Source: Tomitella biformata AHU 1821
Lineage (GTDB): Bacteria; Actinomycetota; Actinomycetes; Mycobacteriales; Mycobacteriaceae
Direction: 5' to 3'
Length of the DNA stretch: 64,000 nt
Assembly: GCF_000524475.1 (NCBI RefSeq)
Contig: NZ_BAVQ01000072.1
Span: 124,001 to 188,000, forward strand
The notes beneath the pieces were generated by a model. The model ran no database searches. It was not told the DNA's origin and saw only the letters and a program-made list of their open reading frames with translations. Below are positions 35,801 to 44,793 of the stretch, in pieces; position 1 is the first letter of the stretch, and every line of letters begins with the position of its first letter. The translations under genes were made by a program, and so were the position numbers.

Positions 35801-38800
35801 GCGTGGCCGGCGAGCTGTATGTGACAGGTCCCGCGCTGGCCCGCGGCTACCACGACCGCCCCTGGATGACGGCGGAGCGCTTCGTGGCGAACCCGTTCGC
35901 CGACGTCGCCGGCGAGCGGATGTACCGCACCGGCGACCTGGTCCGCTGGCTCCGAGGCGAGGACTCGGCCCTGGCGCTTGACTATGTGGGCCGCACCGAC
36001 TTCCAGGTCAAGGTGCGCGGCTTCCGAGTCGAGCTGGGCGAGATCGACGCGGCGCTGTCCGCGCACCCGGAGATCGACTTCGCGGCCACGATCGGCCACA
36101 CCCGGGACGATATCGGCCGCACGGCGCTGGTGTCCTACGTGCGCGCGGTCGACGGGTCCGCGGTGACGGCCGAGGCGCTGGCGGAGTTCGTCGGGCAGAC
36201 GCTCCCGGCGTACATGGTGCCGTCGTCGATCATGCTGATCGACGAGATTCCGCTGACCGGCGCGGGCAAGCTCGACCGCAGGGCGCTGCCGGAGCCGGTG
36301 TTCGCGCTCGCGGAGCGGGCCTACCGCGCGCCGGGCACCGAGCTGGAGGCCGCGCTGGCGGAGCTCTACGCCGAGGTCCTCGGTGTGGAGCGTGTGGGCG
36401 TCGACGACTCCTTCTTCGCGCTGGGCGGCGACAGCATTGTGTCGATCCAACTGGTCTCGCGCGCCAAGGCCGCGGGCATCGTGTTCGCGGCGCGGGACGT
36501 GTTCGAGCGCAAATCCGTTGCGGCGCTGGCCGAGGTCGCGGGTTGGGCGGCGGACGAGGTCGAGGTGGTGCTCGACGAACTGCCCGGCGGCCCGGTGGGC
36601 ACCCTGCCGGCGACCCCGATCATGCGCTGGCTGACCGAGAACGGCGGCGACTACACGCAGTTCTCCCAGGCCTCGTTCGTGACCCTGCCTGTGGGCGCGA
36701 GCCGAGACCGCCTGGCTCGCACCTTTGCGGCGCTGCTCGAGCGCCATGACGCGCTCCGCGCCCGGCTGACCCGGACTGCGGACGGCCCGTGGCTGCTCGA
36801 CGTGCCCCCCGCGGGGACCGTGGCCGACGCCGACGCGCTGATCGAGCGCGTCCAGTTCGCGGACGCCCCCGGCACCGCGGAATTCGCGCGGCTCGCCACG
36901 CAGGCGCAGGACGACGCCGCGGCCCGGCTCGACCCGGCTGCCGGCGTGATGGTCCAGCTCGTCTGGTTCGACCCCGCGCCGAGCCTGCCGGCGCAGTCCG
37001 GCCGGCTGCTGGTGCTGGCGCACCACCTCGTGGTCGACGGCGTCTCCTGGCGGCTGATCCTGCCGGACCTCGCGACCGCGTGGGCGCAGGCCGAGGACGG
37101 CTCCACCCCCACCCTCGAGCGCGGCGGCACCTCGCTGCGCACGTGGTCCCACGCGCTGGGCGCCGCCGCGTCCGCGCCGGAGACCGCCGGGGAGCTCGAG
37201 TACTGGCGCGGCGTGCTGGACGGGCCGGACCCGGCCCTCGGCGCGCGGCCGTACGACGCGGCCGTCGACGTCGCGTCGACGCTTGAGCGCGTCGACATCG
37301 AGCTGCCGACCGCGGTCACGCAGGCGCTGCTGACCGCGGTGCCGGAGGTCTACCGCGGCGGCGTGAACGACGGTCTGCTGACCGCGCTGGCGCTCGCGGT
37401 GGCGCAGTGGCGGGCGCGTCGCGGCGTCGACGAGCAGACCGTGCTGATCAACCTCGAGGGCCACGGCCGCGAGGTAGAGGTGGTCCCCGGCGCGGACCTG
37501 TCCCGCACCGTCGGCTGGTTCACCTCCCTGTACCCCGTGCGGCTCGACGTGGCCGGCGCGGAGCACTCCGGCCTGGACCACTCTGTCCTGGACCTCGACG
37601 ACGCTTTCACGGGCGGCCTCGCGACCGGCACGGCACTCAAGGCCGTGAAGGAGCAGCTGCTGGCGATCCCACGGCGCGGTATGGGCTTCGGCATGCTCCG
37701 CTACTCGGACATCCCCGCGGCCGCCGCGCTCGCGGGACCTGCCCCGCAGATCGGGTTCAACTACCTCGGCCGTGCGGGCGGCGGGGACCTGCCGGCGGAG
37801 TTCCGCGACTTCGGCTGGGTCCCAGACGGCGAGTCCGTCTCGCTCGGCGGCGCCATGGACGCGAGCATGCCCGCACCGGCGGTGCTGTCGATCAACGCGA
37901 TCACCACGGACACGGCCGACGGCCCGGTCCTGTCGGCGAACTTCGCGTTCGCCACGGGGATCCTGGACGAGGCGGACGTGCGCGAGCTGGCGGGCCTGTG
38001 GCAGGACGCCGCGGCCGCGGTCGCCGCGCATGTCGCGACGCCGGCGGCCGGCGGCTTGACGCCGTCGGACCTCCCGCTGGTGCGGGTCGGCCAGCGCGGC
38101 ATCGACGAGCTCGAGCGGCGCTACCCGACGGCGGCCGACATCTGGTCGCTCTCGCCGCTGCAGGCCGGCATGTACTTCCACTCGCAGCTCGCGGGGGAGT
38201 CCCTGGACGTCTACACCTCGCAGGTGGTCCTCGGCCTCGAGGGCACAGTGGACGCGGACCGGCTCCGCTCGGCGGCGCGCGCGCTGCTCCTGCGGCACCC
38301 GAACCTGCGGACGGCATTCACGAACGACGAGAACGGTGTCGCGGTCCAGGTCGTCGTCGACGATATCGACCCGCCCTGGCGCGAGGTCGACCTCACCGGC
38401 CTGCCCGCGGCGGAGCGCGCCGCGGAGCTGCGCCGGCTGACCGAGGAGAACCGCTACGCGCGATTCGAGATGGCGACGGCACCGCTGATGCGGTTCCTGC
38501 TGGTCAAGAGTGGCCCGGACACGTACCACCTCGCGGCGGCCAACCACCACATCCTGCTCGACGGCTGGTCGATGCCGCTGCTGATGAAGGACCTGTTATT
38601 CCTGTACGCGACCAGCGCGGACGCCTCCATGCTGCCGCGGGTGCGGCCGTACCGGGACTTCTTGTCGTGGCTGTCCGCGCAGGACGTTGCGGCGGGGCGC
38701 GCCGCGTGGCAGGCCGCGCTGGGCGGCATCGACAGTCCGACGATCGTGGCGCCGCAGGCCGCGGGAACCCCGCTGGCCGGCGAGTCCGGCCGGTACACGG

Positions 38801-41800
38801 TGGCTCTCGGCGCAGAGACAACGCGTCGCCTCTCGCAGCTCACCCGCGAGCACGGCGTCACGATGAACACCGTCGTGCAAGCGGCGTGGGGCCTGTCGCT
38901 GTCCGCGCTGACCGGACGCGACGACGTCGTGTTCGGCACCACCGTCTCCGGCCGCCCGCCGGAGCTGGGCGGCGTCGAATCGATGGTCGGCCTATTCATC
39001 AACACGATTCCGGTCCGCGTGCGGCTCGATCCCGAGGAGACGCTGCTCGGTCTGCTGGACCGCGTGCAGTCTGAGCAGGCGAGCCTGTTCGGCCACCACT
39101 ACCTCGCGCTGAACCAGATTCAGCAGGCGGCGGGGGTCGGAGCATTGTTCGACACGCTGACGATCTTCGAGTCGTATCCGGTGGATGAGGCCGGGCTGTC
39201 GGCGCAGACGAACATCGACGGCATGCGGATCACGGCCGCGGAGATCTCGGACGCGTCGCACTTCCCGCTGACGCTGCTCGCCGAGGAGAGCCCGGAGCTC
39301 GATCTCAAGATCACCTACCGGCCGGAGATCTTCGACGGCCCGTTTATCGCGGAGTTCGCGGCCCGCCTGGCGGGTGTCCTGGACACGCTCGCGCTGCGCG
39401 GCGACACCGCCGTCGGCCGGCTCAACCTGCTGAGCGAGGCGGAGCGCGCGCTGGTGCTCGAGGGGTGGAACGACACGGCGAACGACGTGCCTCCCGCGAC
39501 GGCCGTCGAGCTGCTTGCGGCGCAGGCGCTGCGGACCCCGGACGCGGTGGCCGTGGTGCACGAGGGCGGCCAGCGGACCTATGCCGAGTTCGCCGCCGAC
39601 GTGCGGCGCCTCGCCGGGCACCTGCGGTCGAGCGGCGTGGGCGCGGGCTCGAACGTGGCCGTCTGCATGCGCAGATCGCTGGACCAGGTCACCGCCATCC
39701 ACGCGGTGCTGGCGGCGGGCGCGGCCTATGTGCCCGTGGACCCGGAGCACCCGGCCGACCGCATCGCGCACGTCCTGGACTCCGCGCGGCCGGTCTGCAC
39801 GCTGACCGTCGGATCCGACGCGGGCAGCCTGCCCGACGGCGTCCCCGCGATCTGCGTGGACGAGCTGGAGCTGGCCGAGCCCGCAGGCTGGGAGCCGCAG
39901 CGCGTGGAGCTGGACGGCACCGCGTATGTGCTGTTCACGTCGGGCTCGACGGGCCGGCCGAAGGGCGTCGAGGTCACCCATCGCGCGCTGGCGAATCAGC
40001 TGACGTGGATGCGGGAGCGGTTCGGCGTCACCGCGGACGACGTGCTGCTGCAGAAGACTCCGTTCACCTTCGACGCGTCGGTGTGGGAGCTGTTCCTGCC
40101 GCTGGTCACCGGCGGCACGCTGGTCATCGCCGCCCCCGAGGGCCACAAGGACCCGGAGTACATGGCCGCGGCGGTCGAGGCGCACGCGGTGACCGTCGTG
40201 CAGTTCGTGCCGTCGGTGCTGACGCTGTTCCTGCAGTCTGCGGGCAGCCGGGACCTGTCCTCGCTGCGGCTGGTGTTCGCCGGCGGCGAGCCGCTGGCCC
40301 CCGCGCTCGCGGAGCGGGTGCGGGAGGCGTCGGCCGCGAATTTGGTGAACCTCTACGGGCCGACGGAGGTGACGATTAACTCGGTCGCCACCGTCGTCGA
40401 CCCGGCGCGGGCCGTGACCCCGATCGGCGTCCCGGTGTGGAACACCCAGGCCTACGTGCTCGACAGCCGGCTCCGGCCGGTGTCGATCGGCGCGGTCGGC
40501 GAGCTCTACCTTGCGGGCGAGCAGCTGGCCCGCGGCTACGCCGGACGTGCGGATCTCACGGCCGAGCGGTTCGTGGCCAACCCCTTCGGCGGCGCTGGCA
40601 CGCGGATGTACCGCACCGGCGACCTGGTCCGCTGGGACCGCGACGGCCAGCTCGAGTACATCGGCCGCAGCGACTTCCAGGTGAAGCTGCGGGGGCTGCG
40701 CATCGAGCTCGGTGAGATCGAGAACGTGCTCGAGACGCATCCGCGGGTCGCGCAGTCCGTCGTCGTCGTGTCCGAGAGCCACCACGGCCAACAGCTTGTC
40801 GCGTATGTGACGGCATTGGGACAGGACCCGAGCCAGGCCGAGCTCACCGCCTTCGCGGGCGCCGAGCTGCCGGACTACATGGTGCCGGACGTGGTCATGG
40901 TGCTGGACCGGTTCCCGCTCGGGACCAGCGGCAAGGTCGACCGCGCTGCGCTGCCGGCGCCCGAGCTGGCGGCGGCCGCCGAGTACCGGGCGCCGCTGCC
41001 CGGCTCCGAGAGCACTCTCGCGGCCCTGTTCGCGGAGGTGCTCGGGGTGGAGCGGGTCGGCGCGGAGGACTCGTTCTTCGCGCTCGGCGGCGACAGCATC
41101 GTGTCGATGCAGCTGGTCGCGCGAGCACGCGCGGCGGGCGTCCCGTTCACCGCCCGCGATGTGTTCGAGCAGCGCACCGTCGCCGAGCTCGCCAAGGTCG
41201 TCGACGCGGGCTCCGGGCCCGTGCTCGAGGAGCTTGACGGCGGCGGCGTGGGCCTGGCGCCCGTGAACCCGGTGGTCGCCAAGATGCTGGAGCGCGGCGG
41301 CGACTACGACCGCTTCGTCATGCCGATTCTGTTGACCCTGCGCGCGGGCGTCACGGCGGACGAGGTGGCCCGCACGCTGCAGGCCGTCGTCGACCAGCAC
41401 GACGTGCTGCGTGGCCGGCTTGCTCCGGCCGGCCCGGACGCCACAGCGGACGCACCTGAGCTGCGGGTGGACCCCGTCGGCACGGTCGACGTGCGCTCGT
41501 GGATCCGACGGGTGGACCTGGCGGACGTCGTCCCGGGCGGTTCCGAGTCCGACGAGTCTGCGTTCGCCGAGCTGGCGTCCGCCGAGCTCGACTCCGCGAT
41601 CGACCGGGTCGACCCGCGCACCGGCGCGGCCGTGCAGGTCGTCTGGTTCGCGCCGGCCTCCGACGAGGTCGCGGGCCGGCTGCTGATTGTGCCGCACCAC
41701 ATCGTTGTCGACTCGGTGTCCTGGCAGATCCTGGTGCCGGACCTCGTGGTCGCCGGCGCCCAGATCGCGGAGGGCCAGGCGCCGCACTTGCAGCCCGTGG

Positions 41801-42711
41801 GCACCTCGATGCGGACGTGGGCGCACGGCCAGGTGGCAGCTGCGCAGGCTCCCGAGCGGTTGGCGGAGCTCGAGCATTGGCGTTCGACGCTGACCGGGTC
41901 GGACCCCCTGCTCGGCACGCGCGCGCTGGATCTGGCGACGGACCAGGTGCGCACGCTCGACAGGATGGAGATGCATCTGCCCGTGGAGCTCACGGAGTAC
42001 CTGGTGAAGCAGATGCCGGCCGCCGTGGGCGTCGACACGGCCGACGTCCTCGTCGGCGCGTTGGCGATGGCGCTGGCCCGGTGGCGACGGGACCGGGGAG
42101 TCGACGAGACCGCTGCGCTGCTGACGCTGGAGGGCCACGGCCGCGAGGAGTCGGTTGTGCCCGGCGCGGACCTGTCCCGCACGGTGGGCTGGTTCACCTC
42201 CATGTACCCGGCGCGGGTAGATGTGCGCGACGCGGACCTGGACGCGGCCTTCGCCGGCGGGCCCGCGGCGCTCGACGCGCTCCGGTCCGTCCAAGGGGAC
42301 CTCGCGGCCACCCCGGACCGCGGGATCGGCTACGGCATGCTGCGGTACCTCAACCCGCAGACGGCCGAGCGGATGCGGGAGTGGGACGAGCCGCAGATCG
42401 TGTTCAACTACCTCGGCCGCGTCGACGGGGGAGCGGCCGAGGCCAGGGCCGAGGCTGGAACCGTCGGCTGGCTGCCCGCGGGCGAGGAGCTCGCCCCGAC
42501 CTTCTCCAGCGCGATGCCGGCCCAGGCCGTGCTCGACATCCAGTCGACGGTCCAGGAGACAGAGTCCGGACAGCGGTACTCGGCGTACGTCTCGTTCGTG
42601 CCGGCGATCCTCGACCGCGGCGACGTGGCGAAGCTGCTGGACCTGTGGACGCAGGCGATCTCAGCTGCTGCTCAGGCGGCGGGCCTACCTTCGAGGGGTG
42701 TGGCTGGCTGA
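8845..42711 (+). CDS. nine-module nonribosomal peptide synthetase
   Basis: One uninterrupted 11,288-residue NRPS encoding a nonapeptide assembly line: C-A-T-E, six C-A-T modules, then C-A-T-E and C-A-T-E. All nine A domains keep the A10 lysine and the Asp235 equivalent, so all should activate alpha-amino acids. All nine T domains keep the phosphopantetheine serine: LGGDSI before each E domain, LGGNSL or LGGDSL elsewhere. C1 is EntF-like (HHVALDG), implying an N-terminal acyl or aryl cap. C2 and C9 carry HHILLDG and the SLTPLQ/SLSPLQ entry typical of D-L condensation, exactly where they follow E domains. Modules 3 and 5 have A-domain stubs. There is no thioesterase or reductase; the protein ends in E3. 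A hydrolase gene follows after 57 bases. The product is unknown; nothing in the window encodes a phosphopantetheinyl transferase or acyl-AMP ligase. Confidence 0.97.
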   Translation: MGGYQADGSTDREGSARRVPPNAFPLSNAQLGMWLSQQLSPGVPINMAQYVELDGHIDLALFEKALIVVGKELGSGYLRLIDVDGTPYQLVDRSIDDSLILVDFSAEEDPSAAAQHWMREEYSRPLDLLVDRLVVCAMLKLGPDRHYWYARIHHVALDGTGSMTLMTRTAAVYTELLAGRTLAPVSVDGLVDITDSETRYRNSPRFEKDRAYWHAIAKDLPEPTTLALRQAPVQALNRVSSAALSDKAVSLMSDHSANTGQSFAPTTIAAFAAYLSRMGGSRQISLSLPVSARTTASMRRSGGMISNVVPLCVDVAPDITVEALVNSVQVQLVGALRHQQYRAEDIRHDGGGWGGQRAFFGPLINIMMGLGNLQLGDVNGRLNVLSSGPVDDMIVNLYESGHGKSRTHIDFSANPERYTDDELDSHHRRFTEFFEVFVGAGPQALVSSLDVVSAVERDTVLAEFNLSAAEFPAKTVVELFDDQVAATPDAPALSFGDETLTYREFDERVNSLARYLRDVGVGPEARVGIVLSRSIDLLVGIYAILKAGGAYIPLDPEHPADRSRYVLDSAQARCVLTRSRDSSPGDWPGHNVVDLDSIDLSTFDSSPVTDADRLSPLRPANTAYLIYTSGSTGEPKGVAVTHAAISNQVQWLAAEYGFGPADTVLQKTPVTFDVSLWELFVPLTTGGALAIAEPGGHRDPEYLARAIAAHSVTAISFVPSMLAAFLGSAPAAPCDSLRLVFSAGEALQEATVDRFARFGYGMLHNLYGPTEAAVHSTAWPVAPGDHGSVPIGAPVANTKTYVLDSRLQPVSVGVRGELYLAGDQLARGYEGRTDLTAECFVANPFGAPGERMYRTGDLVRWRADGALEYIGRADFQVKVRGYRIELGEIEAALVRAEQVRQAVAVVHESATGSKLVAYVTLDAGTTAEPAAIANSTASSLPSYMVPDLVVIVDEFPVGAAGKLDRSQLPEPDFSFDTVEFREAESPIEEILTTVFQELLGIESIGVDDSFFALGGDSIVAIQLVSRAKLAGIVFQARDVFECRTVAKLAQVATLADAGGIVVPDELPGGGVGAMEPSPIMQSFFERAGGKSRYSQAIMVTAPLGADSALLAPVAAAVVDHHDALRLSEVGGQLEVLPAGSVDPAALVTEVHTAAAFDSAEFRRLAAENLSAASSRLNPAAGLMVQFVLFFDPAQAALGREGRLLIVAHHLSVDGVSWRIILPDLAMAWGTLMAGEELSLAPVGTSARRWMAELKDVAQSPSVVAELPHWRETLDGPDPMLGTRALDAAVDVAERVRQVQVEMTPEVTRALLTTVPEAFHGNVNDGLLTGLAMAVARWRQSRGVGESSVLVSLEGHGREESLLPGADLTRTVGWFTTVFPVRLDLAGVDVDDAFAGGAAAGSAIKAVKEMLLRVPSRGIGYGLLRHLNEETSRELAALPAPQIVFNYLGRVVAGEIPAEVRRAGWVPDKELADLTGAKDPDMTIATALEINAISSEGEDGERLTATFDFPTGVLDEGDVEELAQLWAQALAALAEHAARPGSGGLTPSDVPLVSVTQSQLECWERAYPAMQDAWSLTPLQEGLFFHALLAEQAVDIYTAQVELELRGAVDEDRMRAACQALIDRHANLRTAFRQGSDGSAVQVVLDAAEAPWRAVDLTVGETFDADRAEEECQRLLLADREARFDMTAPPLVRFLLVKVSADRYRLAVTNHHILLDGWSTPLLVRDLLVLYATGGATAELPRVRPYHDFLKWLSTRDSAESLAAWVTALQSVEDPTMLSPSTGGSGKATDSEELEFELSPKVESGLIRVARNLGVTPNTAVQAVWGILLGRQTNQTDVVFGATVSGRPPALNGIESMLGLFINTVPVRVRLDEDETFADLLSRVQIEQADLLDHHQVGLVDIQRELGLGQLFDTLTVFESYPIDRGGLTADTDIAGMHLDDVRVHDASHYPLTLVALQDPTLHFKLKYLPAIIERAEVENLAAQMVRIIESVVKNSKAPIGELEILSAEDVARLAPVRGLPAEVHDLEFFAAMAARNPQGTAVSFAGEKLTYAELDACSNRLARLLISRGVGPETFVALGMTRSIHSVVGMWAVLKAGGAFVPVDPNYPADRVAHMLTDSGAALGLTVGVERRLLPDEGTHWLIVDGFELATELAGHADTPVAAAERLGRTRVDSAAYVIYTSGSTGAPKGVVVTRTGLANFAIEQRERYGITADSHVLHVASPSFDASVLEYTMAFGSGATLVISPPTVYGGEELHELILEEGVTHAFITPSALASVEPAGLDVLQHLVVGGEAVPAEIANRWAPGRNLYNGYGPTETTIMIAISDPMTAGQPISIGGPVRGAELIVLDERLRVVPVGGVGELYAAGAGLARGYHDRPELNAERFVANPYGEPGDRMYRTGDLVRWNEDLTLEYLGRSDSQVKVRGFRIELGEIDAALTAHPAVDFAATIGHEGHDGQTQLVAYVRAVPGRSVDATELKAFVGESLAAYMVPASIMLVNAVPLTPVGKLDRRALPDPVFSSGHTTFVAPDSSVEEIIADVFAEVLAIARVGVTDSFFDLGGDSLVATKVVVRINSALKSAITVRDLFEAPTVRKLAARVATFAAGGARPALVARPRPTVLPLSLAQQSMWLANRFDVDSAAYNIPLAVHLTGELDIAAMSSAVEDVLERHESLRTVFPDSANGPFQQIVPAANVDWDLTPVDVAADEILRVLEEFASEGFDVTTAPPVRIRLHRFVNDEVDGDQFVLVMVVHHIAADGASLLPLVRDVMAAYIARSTGSAPNWQPLEVQYADFALWQQDFLGSPADSASVAGKQLAHWSKTLAGAPALLGLPTDRPRPERRSRAGGHVPFILNARQHETLSALARKHDGSLFMVVHAALAVLLSRLSGDDDIVVGTPTFGRGERALDDLVGMLVNTLALRTGVDANATFNELLSTVREADLAAFGNADVPFETLVQELRVPRATSHSPLFQVMLAFQNNQQATLELPGLTVNVLTDMVEASKFDLTFTLSEQLPGHGDPEELAGTLSYTADIFDRASAERLVERYLLIIDEICADPDVVVGDIEIRSEAERGALTPARRQRVMTVRELPQLLAAAAESDPDAVAVSHDGMQVTYREFDERLRMLHSSLSERGMDDQAIVSVVLSGLVPTIMMAPPSADGSDGFGAILDQVIADAHALVGDIEIVVPVAPVAEAASSDDAAPADGWPLASAVALWQGQVADGPEREVVVADGVRLGRRELNARANQLARELRERGAGPDSVVALVVPRGVDWVVGMLAAWKAGAAYCPIDPDWPLERIVDLVETLSAAVVVANRVWAAAAAAPFEVLNLDAAATRELLAAHDATDLPEQWTAPSAGDRLAYVITTSGSTGKPKPTMVPMRGVSNTFQWYRRSLAFEAGTGVLVANSPLFDQTQKNIWTTLSYGGVLHLAESGFEPNSILGIIGTGEVAIANMAPSVFEVLADLDQDRVIPNLEWVVLGGEQIQDATCAPLIGTQTRLLNTYGPTECSDTTSEFEVALSSDGHSSDGPVPIGAAFEGVDYHVLDSRLRPVPVGVTGELYIGGIVVGRGYGGMAGLTAASFVADPFGPAGARMYATGDLVRERSDGELVFVGRSDFQVKIRGMRIELGEIESALTSTCDVLQAVVVLHEDEAGQHLVAYITTVAGAALSTDDVLAALAETLPSHMVPDLLMVLDEMPLTTSGKINRNTLPAPEFTARAEEYVAPRDERERLLVEIFADVLGVDRIGVTTSFFDLGGNSLSAARVAARASAALGVEISLRDLFEAPSVAELAAFSRGDAVASVIARPALAAVSPRPEPLPLSLAQQRMWLLNRYDPESPAYNIPLAVRFAGDLDSDAMAAALTDVVARQESLRTVFPVSLNGTAGGTQVIVPIEDIDLGLTPVSVDESDLTDTLLEIGGRGFDVTTAVPVRARLLRLSPTDHMLVLVLHHIVADGGSAMPLARDVMTAYTARKRGASPQWAPLEVQYADYALWQRDVLGVEDDPDSLGAKQIEYWKQTLEGVSEPLALPMDRPRPRTRAMRGASVRFDLDAQTHAAVVELAQANNVSVFMALQAALAALLARVSGTDDVVLGVAVAGRGEQALEDLVGMFVNTLVLRSRVAPEMSFADLLSQVRETDLAAFSNSDVPFERLVEALDPERSTSYSPLVQVIMTHQLEEVSAIEIDGLTVAPAAIDVGVAKFDLTVDLSERRSDTGAPEGLGVLIGYATDIFDEPTVTALADRYQRVLASAVSDASVAVGQIDLFDESERASLVPARGAGGQSPVVLAEILRAAVAQNPAGVAVAGGGRELTYTELDERSNALARVLIDRGAGPETFVALGMTRSIESVLGVWAVAKTGAAFVPVDPNYPADRVEHMLADSGAGLGLTVSGEADRLPQGVDWLVLDGPECVALCAGKSAAPITDTERRGAVTPANAAYVIYTSGTTGKPKGVVATHGGLANVAAAQRRDYGITKDSRTLHFASPSFDASVLELLLAVSAGAAMQIAPAELYGGPDLASFLRERAVTHAFITPAALNSVDPSGLESLESIAVGGEAWGQELVQKWAPGRRLHNCYGPTETTIITSIGAPLQVGGPLTMGGPIGGMSAVVLDGRLQPVPRGVAGDLYLSGGGVTRGYHGNPGLTSDKFVANPFGEPGARMYRTGDVVRWTHGDELEYVGRSDFQVKVRGFRIELGEIDNVLRDHRSIEFAATEALTAPSGEKVLVAYLLPADGAEGSGTIDTAQIARHVGEFLPGYMVPSYFVVLGEVPLTPVGKLDRRALPEPDYSARTGEFRAPVTTLEKTIAAEFAAVLGVEQVGLDDSFFALGGNSLIATKGISRINAATGADAKVRVLFEAPTVEELALRLAPLVGAGAARPALVPQERPERIPLALAQQRMWFINRLEPDSATYNIPLALRLSGALDLSALRAAMHDVLARHESLRTVYPDSVDGPAQRILAPGEVDATVELVPVSGEEDLNRQMLAFGSRGFDLTAEPAVRAAIFQSAPAEHVLLLVVHHITADGSSLAPLGRDLMLAYASRAAGQAPAWQPLPVQYADFAIWQRDLLGSADDEQSRFSHQLGYWREALAGLPDVLELPLDRPRGPERSAAGSVVEFEIDADLHGAMAALAQGISASEFMLAHAALSVLLARLSGASDIAISTPVAGRGDEALDDLVGMFVNTMVMRTDVQPDATFAQIVSAVRDSDLAGFDNVDVPFEQLVDELRPTRSSAYSPLAQVMLSFQNLERPTVELAGLTVSPLDPEVTTAQSDLALTLVENFDADGVRSGMSGYLEFATDIFDRDTVARLAERFTLVLAAGVADADVVVGDIDILTDDEKSTQGQSAAAPSLASQPVAESLHSRPLPELLDQAAALRPDGIAVARGDVTVTYRQLHEKSTELAKSLAAMGVGAEAAVTVALSTLVPGLLDGEAGEQFATTFAAELAAVVAETSAEAEIPPALGRFAAQVARTPDATALVFEGETLTYREFDERSNRLARLLIGRGAGPETRVGVGISRSFDAMVAMYAVFKAGAVYVPLDPEHPADRTAYVLEIAEPVCVLTRRSENLAFPADLDVVDLDTLDLAAGDPSPVTDAERVRPLLGAHECYAIFTSGSTGRPKGVVCTYDGFDNQMQWTIDQYRLTADDRIVQKAPYTFDVAMWESVAPLMVGARIVIARPGGHREPDYLSELIRREQISVVEFVPSMLDLFMSGEYGDVLSSVRYVVAGGEALPSELVTRFREISDSTLANTYGPTEFTVTATYSELDKPFGAIVPIGVPLLNSGGYVLDPRMKIVPKGVAGELYLSGVQLARGYMGRADLTSERFVADPFGTSGDRMYRTGDLVRWNNHDELEFLGRTDFQVKVRGLRIELGEIESVLLGQESVSQAVVTVHEGPMGQRIVGYVVPSAGTVFDAEALLAACGVELPDYMVPDVVMALAEMPLNANGKLDRKALPEPDLSVVERDYRAPENETQRVIAEIFAALVGIELVGVDESFFELGGNSLSSTRAVARINDALGAGLTVRNFFDAPTALDLAALVEAAGPTAGAERRPLAPQERPERIPLSLAQRRMWFVNQFDTGSAAYNMPMAVRLKGDIDPDAIRAAVADVTGRHESLRTVFPDSDAGPSQVILPVEASVTAYEQATVADETELAARLAELATTGFDVSVEVPVRVALFEVAPDDHVLIMVVHHISADGASMAPLFRDVVTAYVARAAGLAPQWEPLAVQYADYAIWQREILGDETDPESLVGRQIEHWRQNLTGMPDLLELPTDRPRQAQQSFAGDSLQFTVPAQTHRGLEELAQSRDVSMFMVLHAALAVLLERLSAQEDIAIGTPVAGRGSEALDDLVGMFVNTLVLRTQIDPDESFTELLAQVRDTDVDAFSNSDVPFERLVEVLDVQRSTAHQPLFQVALSFDNNEDATFALPGLELSVLETPLHVSKFELQLSVRESHGADGSAAGILADFTYATALFDKSTAESFGRRLLRILDAVVADPELAVGVIEILDDDERITPAVLQSIGAADVPAQTLPQLLDLGVRQGPDAVAVTCAGVDLTYRELDERSNRLARVLIARGAGPETVVALALRRSLESITGIWAIAKTGAAYMPLDPKYPRERVVEMLEDSAAVVGLTVREHHAALPAAASWIVLDDAATGLEIARADSAPIADADRLAPMDVDQSAYVIYTSGSTGKPKGVLVTHRGLASLSADIRAQYGVGKSSRVLHVASPSFDTSVGELLAAFTAGATLVVAPADVFGGEELAEVIAEERATTIVLTPTALMTVDPTGLDCVETVIVGGDICPPELVARWAPAHTMRNAYGPTETTVIVTITPPMVAAERVTIGAAMSGVSAMILDSRLRPVPRGVPGELYIGGAGTARGYHGQPALTADRFVANPFTDGERMYRTGDVVRRVTDQQIEYVGRSDFQVQVRGFRVELGEIDAVLTEVPGVHFAVTIGHDDQTGQTALVSYVHAAAGHTLDTATMTAHAARRLPAHMVPAQVIFLDEVPLTRIGKLDRDRLPEPQFTSTTRAFRTPASGLEQTVAAVFAEILEVDHVGADDGFFDLGGNSLIATRAISRIRAATGTRVGVRDLFEAPDVATLAARLTTLASDVDDSPALRDVVRPDRLPLSMAQSRMWFLNRFDPESSAYNIPLVVRLRGTLDTGALAAAIGDVVERHETLRTIYPDSAEGPHQVILPADDERLGQVAVPVPVPVDEQGLREQLLELVETSFDVTTAVPARLRLFTLGPDDVVLAAVIHHVSTDGESTAPFVRDIMIAYAARAAGEIPTFAPLPVQYADYAVWQRAVLGDEADPTSLISAQIKHWRTALSGLPDLLELPIGRVRPPMQTLRGGIVEFPVAAEAHGRLEALAKRHGVTPFMVAHAAFAVLLHRLTGADDIAVGTPIAGRGEQDLDGLIGMFVNTLALRAQVTGDMSFEQLIGEVRERDLAAFSHADVPFERLVEVLNPTRTTAHHPIVQVGFSFQNTTRAELTLPGLTVTPLEAGGETAQFDLHLILSDEHTEDGAAAGIAGVFTFAEDLFDRATVERFARQFTTLLDGALGAPETAVGDLELLGALEQAHIVDGWNDTRHELPETTLPAMFAAAVDQDPAATALVFEGTELSYAAFAARVRPFARHLIGLGVGPEVRVGLAIPRSVELLVAMYAIAEAGGVYVPIDPEHPAERTAHVLASAAPMCVVTTTTAGLALPDDMATVLLDEWEPAPGDIAVAVPVADAERRAPLRPENTAYIIYTSGSTGRPKGVAVPHAAIANQLRWKQAHYPLTADDAVLQKTPDTFDLSVWEFWWALTAGARLVVAKPGGHRDPEYLAQVMAEQRVTTAHFVPSLLTAFMAVISPERVTALRQVLCIGEALPVETVARFRTFSTAAIHNLYGPTEAAVSVTAHECAPDETGVVPIGRPEWNTRAYVLDARLRPVPVGVTGELYLAGAQLARGYFGSADQTAGSFVADPFHGVGERMYRTGDLARWNADGELEYVGRVDFQVKMRGFRIELGDIEAALLAAPAVAESVVVLHRDEHVGDRLVGYVVPTADAAMAGAAVDVAAVDIEEVLDGVRSRLPGYMVPSVLVVLDALPLSVNGKLDRRALPVPEFGSAAGAFVAPRTPLEEVVAGIFADVLGVERVGVADSFFDLGGNSLVATRVVARVNAALSTSIGVRELFEAPTVGALATRAERAGTGTARPALTARGAVERIPVSPAQSRMWFLNQFDTSSAAYNVPLAVRLSGDLDVSALQKALVDVLERHESLRTVYPDNGHGPEQVLVPVAEFADGPLTAEAVADEAELLARAVELVATGFDVTAAVPLRVALFESAPDEHVLVVVIHHISADGASMAPLAKDVMIAYSARAAGEAPGWSPLPVQYGDFALWQRVLLGEESDPDSLAARQVEYWRTRLADLPDVLELPSDRPRPAVASLRGAHLDVEIGAELQGRLHRLAHAHNSSLFMVVHAALAVVLARLSGSDDIAIGVAIEGRGEAALDELVGMFVNTLVLRTEVDRSTSFAGLLAQVRADDLGAFTNTDVPFERLVEVLNPERSTAHSPLFQVALAFQNNERAELELPGLTVSGLDTPIDTAKFDLQVTVAESYDDHGASAGMTAGLTYATDLFDAGTVRALGDTLVRLLDEITAAAGAEVPVGDLDLLTGAQFSELVPVHGQGPVPAATLGQILATAAASAPGNDAVVDGDRSLTYAELDARSNQVARQLLDKGVGTGDFVAIGITRSLESILALWAVAKTGAAFIPVDPNYPADRVAHMLTDSGAAHGVTLAQHQDALADSADWLVLDDPAVAAALAAAPADAITDADRRALAQVTDIAYVIYTSGSTGVPKGVEVTHTGIANMAREAVETFGLTPSARVLHFASPSFDASIFELLLAFSGASTMVIAPTTVYGGDELAAVLVRDQVSHAFITPAALASVDPVGLEQLRVLAVAGEACPPELMQRWAPGREMFNLYGPTEATIWTTTSGPMDPAEPVLIGGPVRGVSLLVLDDRLRPVPVGVAGELYVTGPALARGYHDRPWMTAERFVANPFADVAGERMYRTGDLVRWLRGEDSALALDYVGRTDFQVKVRGFRVELGEIDAALSAHPEIDFAATIGHTRDDIGRTALVSYVRAVDGSAVTAEALAEFVGQTLPAYMVPSSIMLIDEIPLTGAGKLDRRALPEPVFALAERAYRAPGTELEAALAELYAEVLGVERVGVDDSFFALGGDSIVSIQLVSRAKAAGIVFAARDVFERKSVAALAEVAGWAADEVEVVLDELPGGPVGTLPATPIMRWLTENGGDYTQFSQASFVTLPVGASRDRLARTFAALLERHDALRARLTRTADGPWLLDVPPAGTVADADALIERVQFADAPGTAEFARLATQAQDDAAARLDPAAGVMVQLVWFDPAPSLPAQSGRLLVLAHHLVVDGVSWRLILPDLATAWAQAEDGSTPTLERGGTSLRTWSHALGAAASAPETAGELEYWRGVLDGPDPALGARPYDAAVDVASTLERVDIELPTAVTQALLTAVPEVYRGGVNDGLLTALALAVAQWRARRGVDEQTVLINLEGHGREVEVVPGADLSRTVGWFTSLYPVRLDVAGAEHSGLDHSVLDLDDAFTGGLATGTALKAVKEQLLAIPRRGMGFGMLRYSDIPAAAALAGPAPQIGFNYLGRAGGGDLPAEFRDFGWVPDGESVSLGGAMDASMPAPAVLSINAITTDTADGPVLSANFAFATGILDEADVRELAGLWQDAAAAVAAHVATPAAGGLTPSDLPLVRVGQRGIDELERRYPTAADIWSLSPLQAGMYFHSQLAGESLDVYTSQVVLGLEGTVDADRLRSAARALLLRHPNLRTAFTNDENGVAVQVVVDDIDPPWREVDLTGLPAAERAAELRRLTEENRYARFEMATAPLMRFLLVKSGPDTYHLAAANHHILLDGWSMPLLMKDLLFLYATSADASMLPRVRPYRDFLSWLSAQDVAAGRAAWQAALGGIDSPTIVAPQAAGTPLAGESGRYTVALGAETTRRLSQLTREHGVTMNTVVQAAWGLSLSALTGRDDVVFGTTVSGRPPELGGVESMVGLFINTIPVRVRLDPEETLLGLLDRVQSEQASLFGHHYLALNQIQQAAGVGALFDTLTIFESYPVDEAGLSAQTNIDGMRITAAEISDASHFPLTLLAEESPELDLKITYRPEIFDGPFIAEFAARLAGVLDTLALRGDTAVGRLNLLSEAERALVLEGWNDTANDVPPATAVELLAAQALRTPDAVAVVHEGGQRTYAEFAADVRRLAGHLRSSGVGAGSNVAVCMRRSLDQVTAIHAVLAAGAAYVPVDPEHPADRIAHVLDSARPVCTLTVGSDAGSLPDGVPAICVDELELAEPAGWEPQRVELDGTAYVLFTSGSTGRPKGVEVTHRALANQLTWMRERFGVTADDVLLQKTPFTFDASVWELFLPLVTGGTLVIAAPEGHKDPEYMAAAVEAHAVTVVQFVPSVLTLFLQSAGSRDLSSLRLVFAGGEPLAPALAERVREASAANLVNLYGPTEVTINSVATVVDPARAVTPIGVPVWNTQAYVLDSRLRPVSIGAVGELYLAGEQLARGYAGRADLTAERFVANPFGGAGTRMYRTGDLVRWDRDGQLEYIGRSDFQVKLRGLRIELGEIENVLETHPRVAQSVVVVSESHHGQQLVAYVTALGQDPSQAELTAFAGAELPDYMVPDVVMVLDRFPLGTSGKVDRAALPAPELAAAAEYRAPLPGSESTLAALFAEVLGVERVGAEDSFFALGGDSIVSMQLVARARAAGVPFTARDVFEQRTVAELAKVVDAGSGPVLEELDGGGVGLAPVNPVVAKMLERGGDYDRFVMPILLTLRAGVTADEVARTLQAVVDQHDVLRGRLAPAGPDATADAPELRVDPVGTVDVRSWIRRVDLADVVPGGSESDESAFAELASAELDSAIDRVDPRTGAAVQVVWFAPASDEVAGRLLIVPHHIVVDSVSWQILVPDLVVAGAQIAEGQAPHLQPVGTSMRTWAHGQVAAAQAPERLAELEHWRSTLTGSDPLLGTRALDLATDQVRTLDRMEMHLPVELTEYLVKQMPAAVGVDTADVLVGALAMALARWRRDRGVDETAALLTLEGHGREESVVPGADLSRTVGWFTSMYPARVDVRDADLDAAFAGGPAALDALRSVQGDLAATPDRGIGYGMLRYLNPQTAERMREWDEPQIVFNYLGRVDGGAAEARAEAGTVGWLPAGEELAPTFSSAMPAQAVLDIQSTVQETESGQRYSAYVSFVPAILDRGDVAKLLDLWTQAISAAAQAAGLPSRGVAG
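8905..12020 (+). other. NRPS module 1, C-A-T part
   Basis: C1 (residues about 23-459) resembles EntF-type condensation domains ([13 protein letters not shown]) that accept a non-amino-acid donor. A1 (476-971) gives code D-V-W-S-F-A-L-V-H-K. Ser-type codes are nearest, but 278, 301 and 331 differ, so the residue is unassigned. The T1 serine is at residue 1017 (codon 11893). The residue loaded here is position 1 and is epimerized by E1. Confidence 0.85.
12031..13440 (+). other. NRPS epimerization domain E1 (module 1)
   Basis: Residues about 1063-1532. Has [28 protein letters not shown] and FNYLGR, the full set of E-domain motifs, so position 1 should be a D-residue. The following C2 is of the D-L type, which agrees. 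Confidence 0.9.
13459..16680 (+). other. NRPS module 2 (C-A-T)
   Basis: C2 (1539-2006) has SLTPLQEG and [10 protein letters not shown], typical of condensation with a D-configured donor. A2 (2016-2519) gives code D-A-L-F-V-G-G-I-M-K, a hydrophobic pocket not matched to a residue with confidence. The T2 serine codon is at 16531 in DLGGDSL. Confidence 0.85.
16690..20250 (+). other. NRPS module 3 (C-stub-A-T), atypical adenylation domain
   Basis: C3 (2616-3072, HHIAADGAS) is followed by an A-domain stub (18091-18350) and then A3 (3206-3711). A3 departs from its neighbours: core A3 reads [10 protein letters not shown], with Pro after PK instead of Gly, and the binding code is D-Q-K-N-V-G-T-D-T-K with Lys at 239. 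The pocket is polar or charged, and the substrate is probably unusual. The T3 serine codon is at 20107. Confidence 0.8.
18091..18350 (+). other. adenylation-domain N-terminal stub in module 3
   Basis: About 70 residues repeat the first part of an A domain ([28 protein letters not shown]) but stop before the A2 core motif. An Ala/Asp/Pro-rich linker follows to about 18460, where a complete A3 domain starts with its own N-terminus. A matching stub occurs in module 5. Confidence 0.75.
20270..23450 (+). other. NRPS module 4 (C-A-T)
   Basis: C4 (3813-4269, [10 protein letters not shown]) is of L-L type. A4 (4279-4776) gives code D-A-L-F-A-G-C-I-I-K, a hydrophobic pocket close to that of A2. The A3 core is SGTTGKPKG. 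The T4 serine codon is at 23308 in LGGNSL. Confidence 0.85.
23470..26950 (+). other. NRPS module 5 (C-stub-A-T)
   Basis: C5 (4877-5326, HHITADGSS), then the second A-domain stub (24895-25110), then A5 (5446-5946). The code D-V-W-E-V-G-T-V-T-K places Glu at position 278, which could suit a cationic side chain such as Orn or Dab; this is weak inference. The T5 serine codon is at 26806. Confidence 0.8.
24895..25110 (+). other. adenylation-domain N-terminal stub in module 5
   Basis: Residues about 5351-5423 ([28 protein letters not shown]) align with the module 3 stub, and both end at the same place in the fold ([11 protein letters not shown] against [11 protein letters not shown]). A short acidic/Ala linker leads to the complete A5. 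No ATP-binding core is present, so the stub cannot adenylate. Confidence 0.75.
26970..30140 (+). other. NRPS module 6 (C-A-T)
   Basis: C6 (6045-6502, HHISADGAS). A6 (6511-7006) gives D-T-G-V-I-G-A-V-I-K; no known code comes to mind. [13 protein letters not shown] reads slightly off the usual DFQVKVRG pattern (Gln for Lys). The T6 serine codon is at 29989. Confidence 0.85.
30150..33390 (+). other. NRPS module 7 (C-A-T)
   Basis: C7 (7105-7552) carries [11 protein letters not shown]7 (7571-8086) gives D-L-W-H-L-I-L-V-S-K. Trp239 and His278 recall Ser codes (DVWHLSLIDK), but four positions differ. The T7 serine codon is at 33232. Confidence 0.85.
33400..36550 (+). other. NRPS module 8, C-A-T part
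   Basis: C8 (8186-8639, [10 protein letters not shown]). A8 (8651-9153) gives D-A-F-F-A-A-L-I-W-K, a hydrophobic pocket narrowed by Trp at 331. T8 has LGGDSI (serine codon 36433), the form that precedes E domains. Confidence 0.85.
36565..38040 (+). other. NRPS epimerization domain E2 (module 8)
   Basis: Residues about 9241-9732 with [27 protein letters not shown] and FNYLGR, so position 8 should be D. The next C domain (C9) is D-L type. Confidence 0.9.
38065..41205 (+). other. NRPS module 9, C-A-T part, Gln-like code
   Basis: C9 (9741-10202) has SLSPLQAG and [11 protein letters not shown]9 (10216-10706) gives D-A-W-Q-F-G-L-I-N-K, nine of ten identical to the tyrocidine Gln code DAWQFGLIDK. 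Gln, or a close analogue, is the best single prediction in this NRPS. The T9 serine codon is at 41095 in LGGDSI. Confidence 0.85.
41215..42708 (+). other. terminal epimerization domain E3 with altered HHxxxDG motif
   Basis: Residues about 10791-11288. [18 protein letters not shown] and FNYLGR are present. The catalytic motif reads HHIVVDS (41695-41715), with Ser in place of Gly; both His residues and the Asp remain. It is the last domain of the protein, with no C, TE or R domain after it. Confidence 0.85.
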
Positions 42712-42768
42712 GCGCGCGGGGTCGGAACAGGTGTGATTGGTCGAAGCAGATCTGGTAGGAGGTTTCTA

Positions 42769-43698
42769 GTGGGCCTGAGGCTGCCGCGGGGCAGTGTCGC
42801 TATGCGGATCGCCTACTGGGCGATGCGAGTGGTGCGGCGCGTCAAGCCGTCACGCGCGGCCGGGGGCATCGATCGGCTGGCGGGATCCGCGCGGGCAGCC
42901 AAGCCCGCCAGCTTGCCGCGATCGGTCAGTTGCGCCTGCACAGTGAAGGTGACGAGCTGGCAGGGCATGCCGGTGCACACGCTTTCACCAAGGGGCGCTG
43001 GTGGGGGAGCCGCGGGCGGCGGCAAACGGATGATGTTCCTGCACGGCGGCGGGTACACCACGCCGATCCACAGTGCCCACTGGAAACTAGCGGCGAAGAT
43101 CGCGGTGCAGAACAACCTGACAGTCATCGTCCCCACGTTCGCGCTGGCCCCCGAGGGGAATGTTCAGGACGGCCTGGCCAGGCTGCTGGGCCTGTACCAG
43201 GACCTGATTCGCGACGGAAGCCCGGTGGACTACCTTGCGGGGGACTCCTCGGGCGGTGGCTTCGCCTACGCCTTCAGCCAGCGGATCCGCGACGAGGGCT
43301 TAGCGCTGCCGCGTCGAGTGTTCCTCTTCTCCCCGTGGCTCGACATCACGTTGGAGAATCCGGACATCGAGGCCCTCGCTCGCAAGGAGCCGATCCTCGA
43401 CGTCCCCACCCTCCGCCGCTTTGGGCTGAAATGGGCTGGCGGAGACGATCCCAAGTCGAGTTCGGTGAGCCCGATCTTTGGTGACCTCACAGGACTCCCA
43501 CCGGTACACATATTTATTGGCACCAAAGATATCTTCCTCGCGGATTGCCGGGCGCTGGTGCGGAAGGCCCGAGAGGTGAACGCGGATGTTTGGTTCTATG
43601 AGTATTTCGGAGCGTTCCACGTATTCATGTGGCTCGACTGGCTGCCGGAATCGCGGCACGTTTTCCGCGAGATCCGGAAGATCACACGGCAGGACTGA
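42769..43698 (+). CDS. HSL/DAP2-type alpha/beta hydrolase following the NRPS
   Basis: A 309-residue alpha/beta hydrolase of the hormone-sensitive-lipase-like family. It has the oxyanion motif HGGGY, nucleophile elbow GDSSGG, acid in TKDIFLAD and His in GAFHVF. The start at GTG 42769 is chosen because a perfect AGGAGG lies six bases upstream; the frame extends to 42733 without one. It begins 57 bases after the NRPS stop and is probably co-transcribed. Since the NRPS lacks a thioesterase, this enzyme is a candidate for peptide release or de-esterification; this is inference. Its C-terminal part recurs as a remnant at 48347-48538, marking it as the first gene of the duplicated cassette. Confidence 0.88.
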   Translation: MGLRLPRGSVAMRIAYWAMRVVRRVKPSRAAGGIDRLAGSARAAKPASLPRSVSCACTVKVTSWQGMPVHTLSPRGAGGGAAGGGKRMMFLHGGGYTTPIHSAHWKLAAKIAVQNNLTVIVPTFALAPEGNVQDGLARLLGLYQDLIRDGSPVDYLAGDSSGGGFAYAFSQRIRDEGLALPRRVFLFSPWLDITLENPDIEALARKEPILDVPTLRRFGLKWAGGDDPKSSSVSPIFGDLTGLPPVHIFIGTKDIFLADCRALVRKAREVNADVWFYEYFGAFHVFMWLDWLPESRHVFREIRKITRQD

Positions 43699-44793
43699 TT
43701 AGGCAAGCCCCCAATTCCTATGTCGTCCAAACAGTCTAATTAGAGGAAGTGATTGGGGACGTATTGGATTGCCTCATACCGTGGGGGTGTCAGCGACGGG
43801 CAATCGAGAATCTCGCGACCGTATCGACGCGGCGGGTGGCGAGGACGGGTCGCGCAGGGTTCGTGTAGCGAGTCCGAGGGGCCTGGTGGCGTCTTGGCGG
43901 CGATTCGATGGTCGGGCACTCCCTCTTCTCTGTGTGTTGGATCATAGTTCCTGAATACAGTCGCCAGGCGGGCCGTGAAATCGGTCGATCGTCCATTAGC
44001 GCTGTCGATGCTGGTACCGGCGGTACACAGTGATTTGCGAGGTCAGCGGTGTGGGGGCTGGCGGATTGAGGGGGGCAATGCGGTGCGGCGCGATGCGCTG
44101 CCGAACGATGTTAGTTCGGCTAGCGTTCTGGGCCATGCGTAAAATTTTGGACTACTTTGGGATGCTGTTTCGGGCTGATGAGAAGGAGTTTGGCTTCTTT
44201 CTCGGACGGGGACGTCCGTCATCGAGCGACGTGGCGAATGATCCAGTCACGATCGAGCGGATCGACGGAGATGAAGTCTCCGAGCATTAGGGCTGGTCAC
44301 CGACGGTGGCCGCAACCGGATCACGGCGGATGCATAGTCCGATAGAGGCGTGTCATCTGTGAGGCTTGCCGATGAGCCCTTGAGCGCCGGCGCCGTCGTC
44401 GAGCGATTTGCTGTCCGTCGGGCTGCCCGGCCTAAGCGGGAACGTTCTGTGCCATCGAGCAGGTCAGTCCGGGGGCTGTCTAACTCTATCCGTTTGGCGT
44501 CGAATGCGAACGTGCCGGGGGGCGGACGGAGGGATTGCTCCGCTGCCTCGTTCGGTGTCGACGATCATCTGAAATGGCAATAGGGCAATTGATATTTTGT
44601 CCGCGAAGCTAATCACTCCATTTTGGGATTATTCCACGGCGCGCTGCACAGGTGGAGTGCGAGGATTTCAATCTGGATGGCCGCTTCGAGAGGGTCTTGA
44701 ATAGACGGCGGGGGAGCCGTATATTAAAGGGGAATGGTGGCGAGATTGTCGAGGCGGTTTCGCTTCGACGGTCGCTGTCCAATAGGGGGGCTC
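43699..44793 (+). other. about 1.1 kb without a convincing gene
   Basis: Several short open frames occur, but none has a family signature or consistent codon use. The one trace of homology is RLAFWAMRK near 44117-44143, which resembles the hydrolase N-terminus RIAYWAMRV and may be a further remnant. A weak CCCCAAT/ATTGGGG inverted repeat sits at 43709-43758. The region presumably contains the promoter for the type I QueC-like gene. Confidence 0.4.

Noticed and set aside
34141-38550. Long minus-strand open frame (about 1,470 codons) opposite the NRPS, with others like it
   Set aside because: High-GC shadow frames; Arg/Gly/Asp-rich translations without motifs, antisense to well-conserved NRPS domains.
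8845-42711. CRISPR-like or tandem DNA repeats in the NRPS
   Set aside because: Repetition reflects homologous C, A and T domains at about 3.2-kb module spacing.
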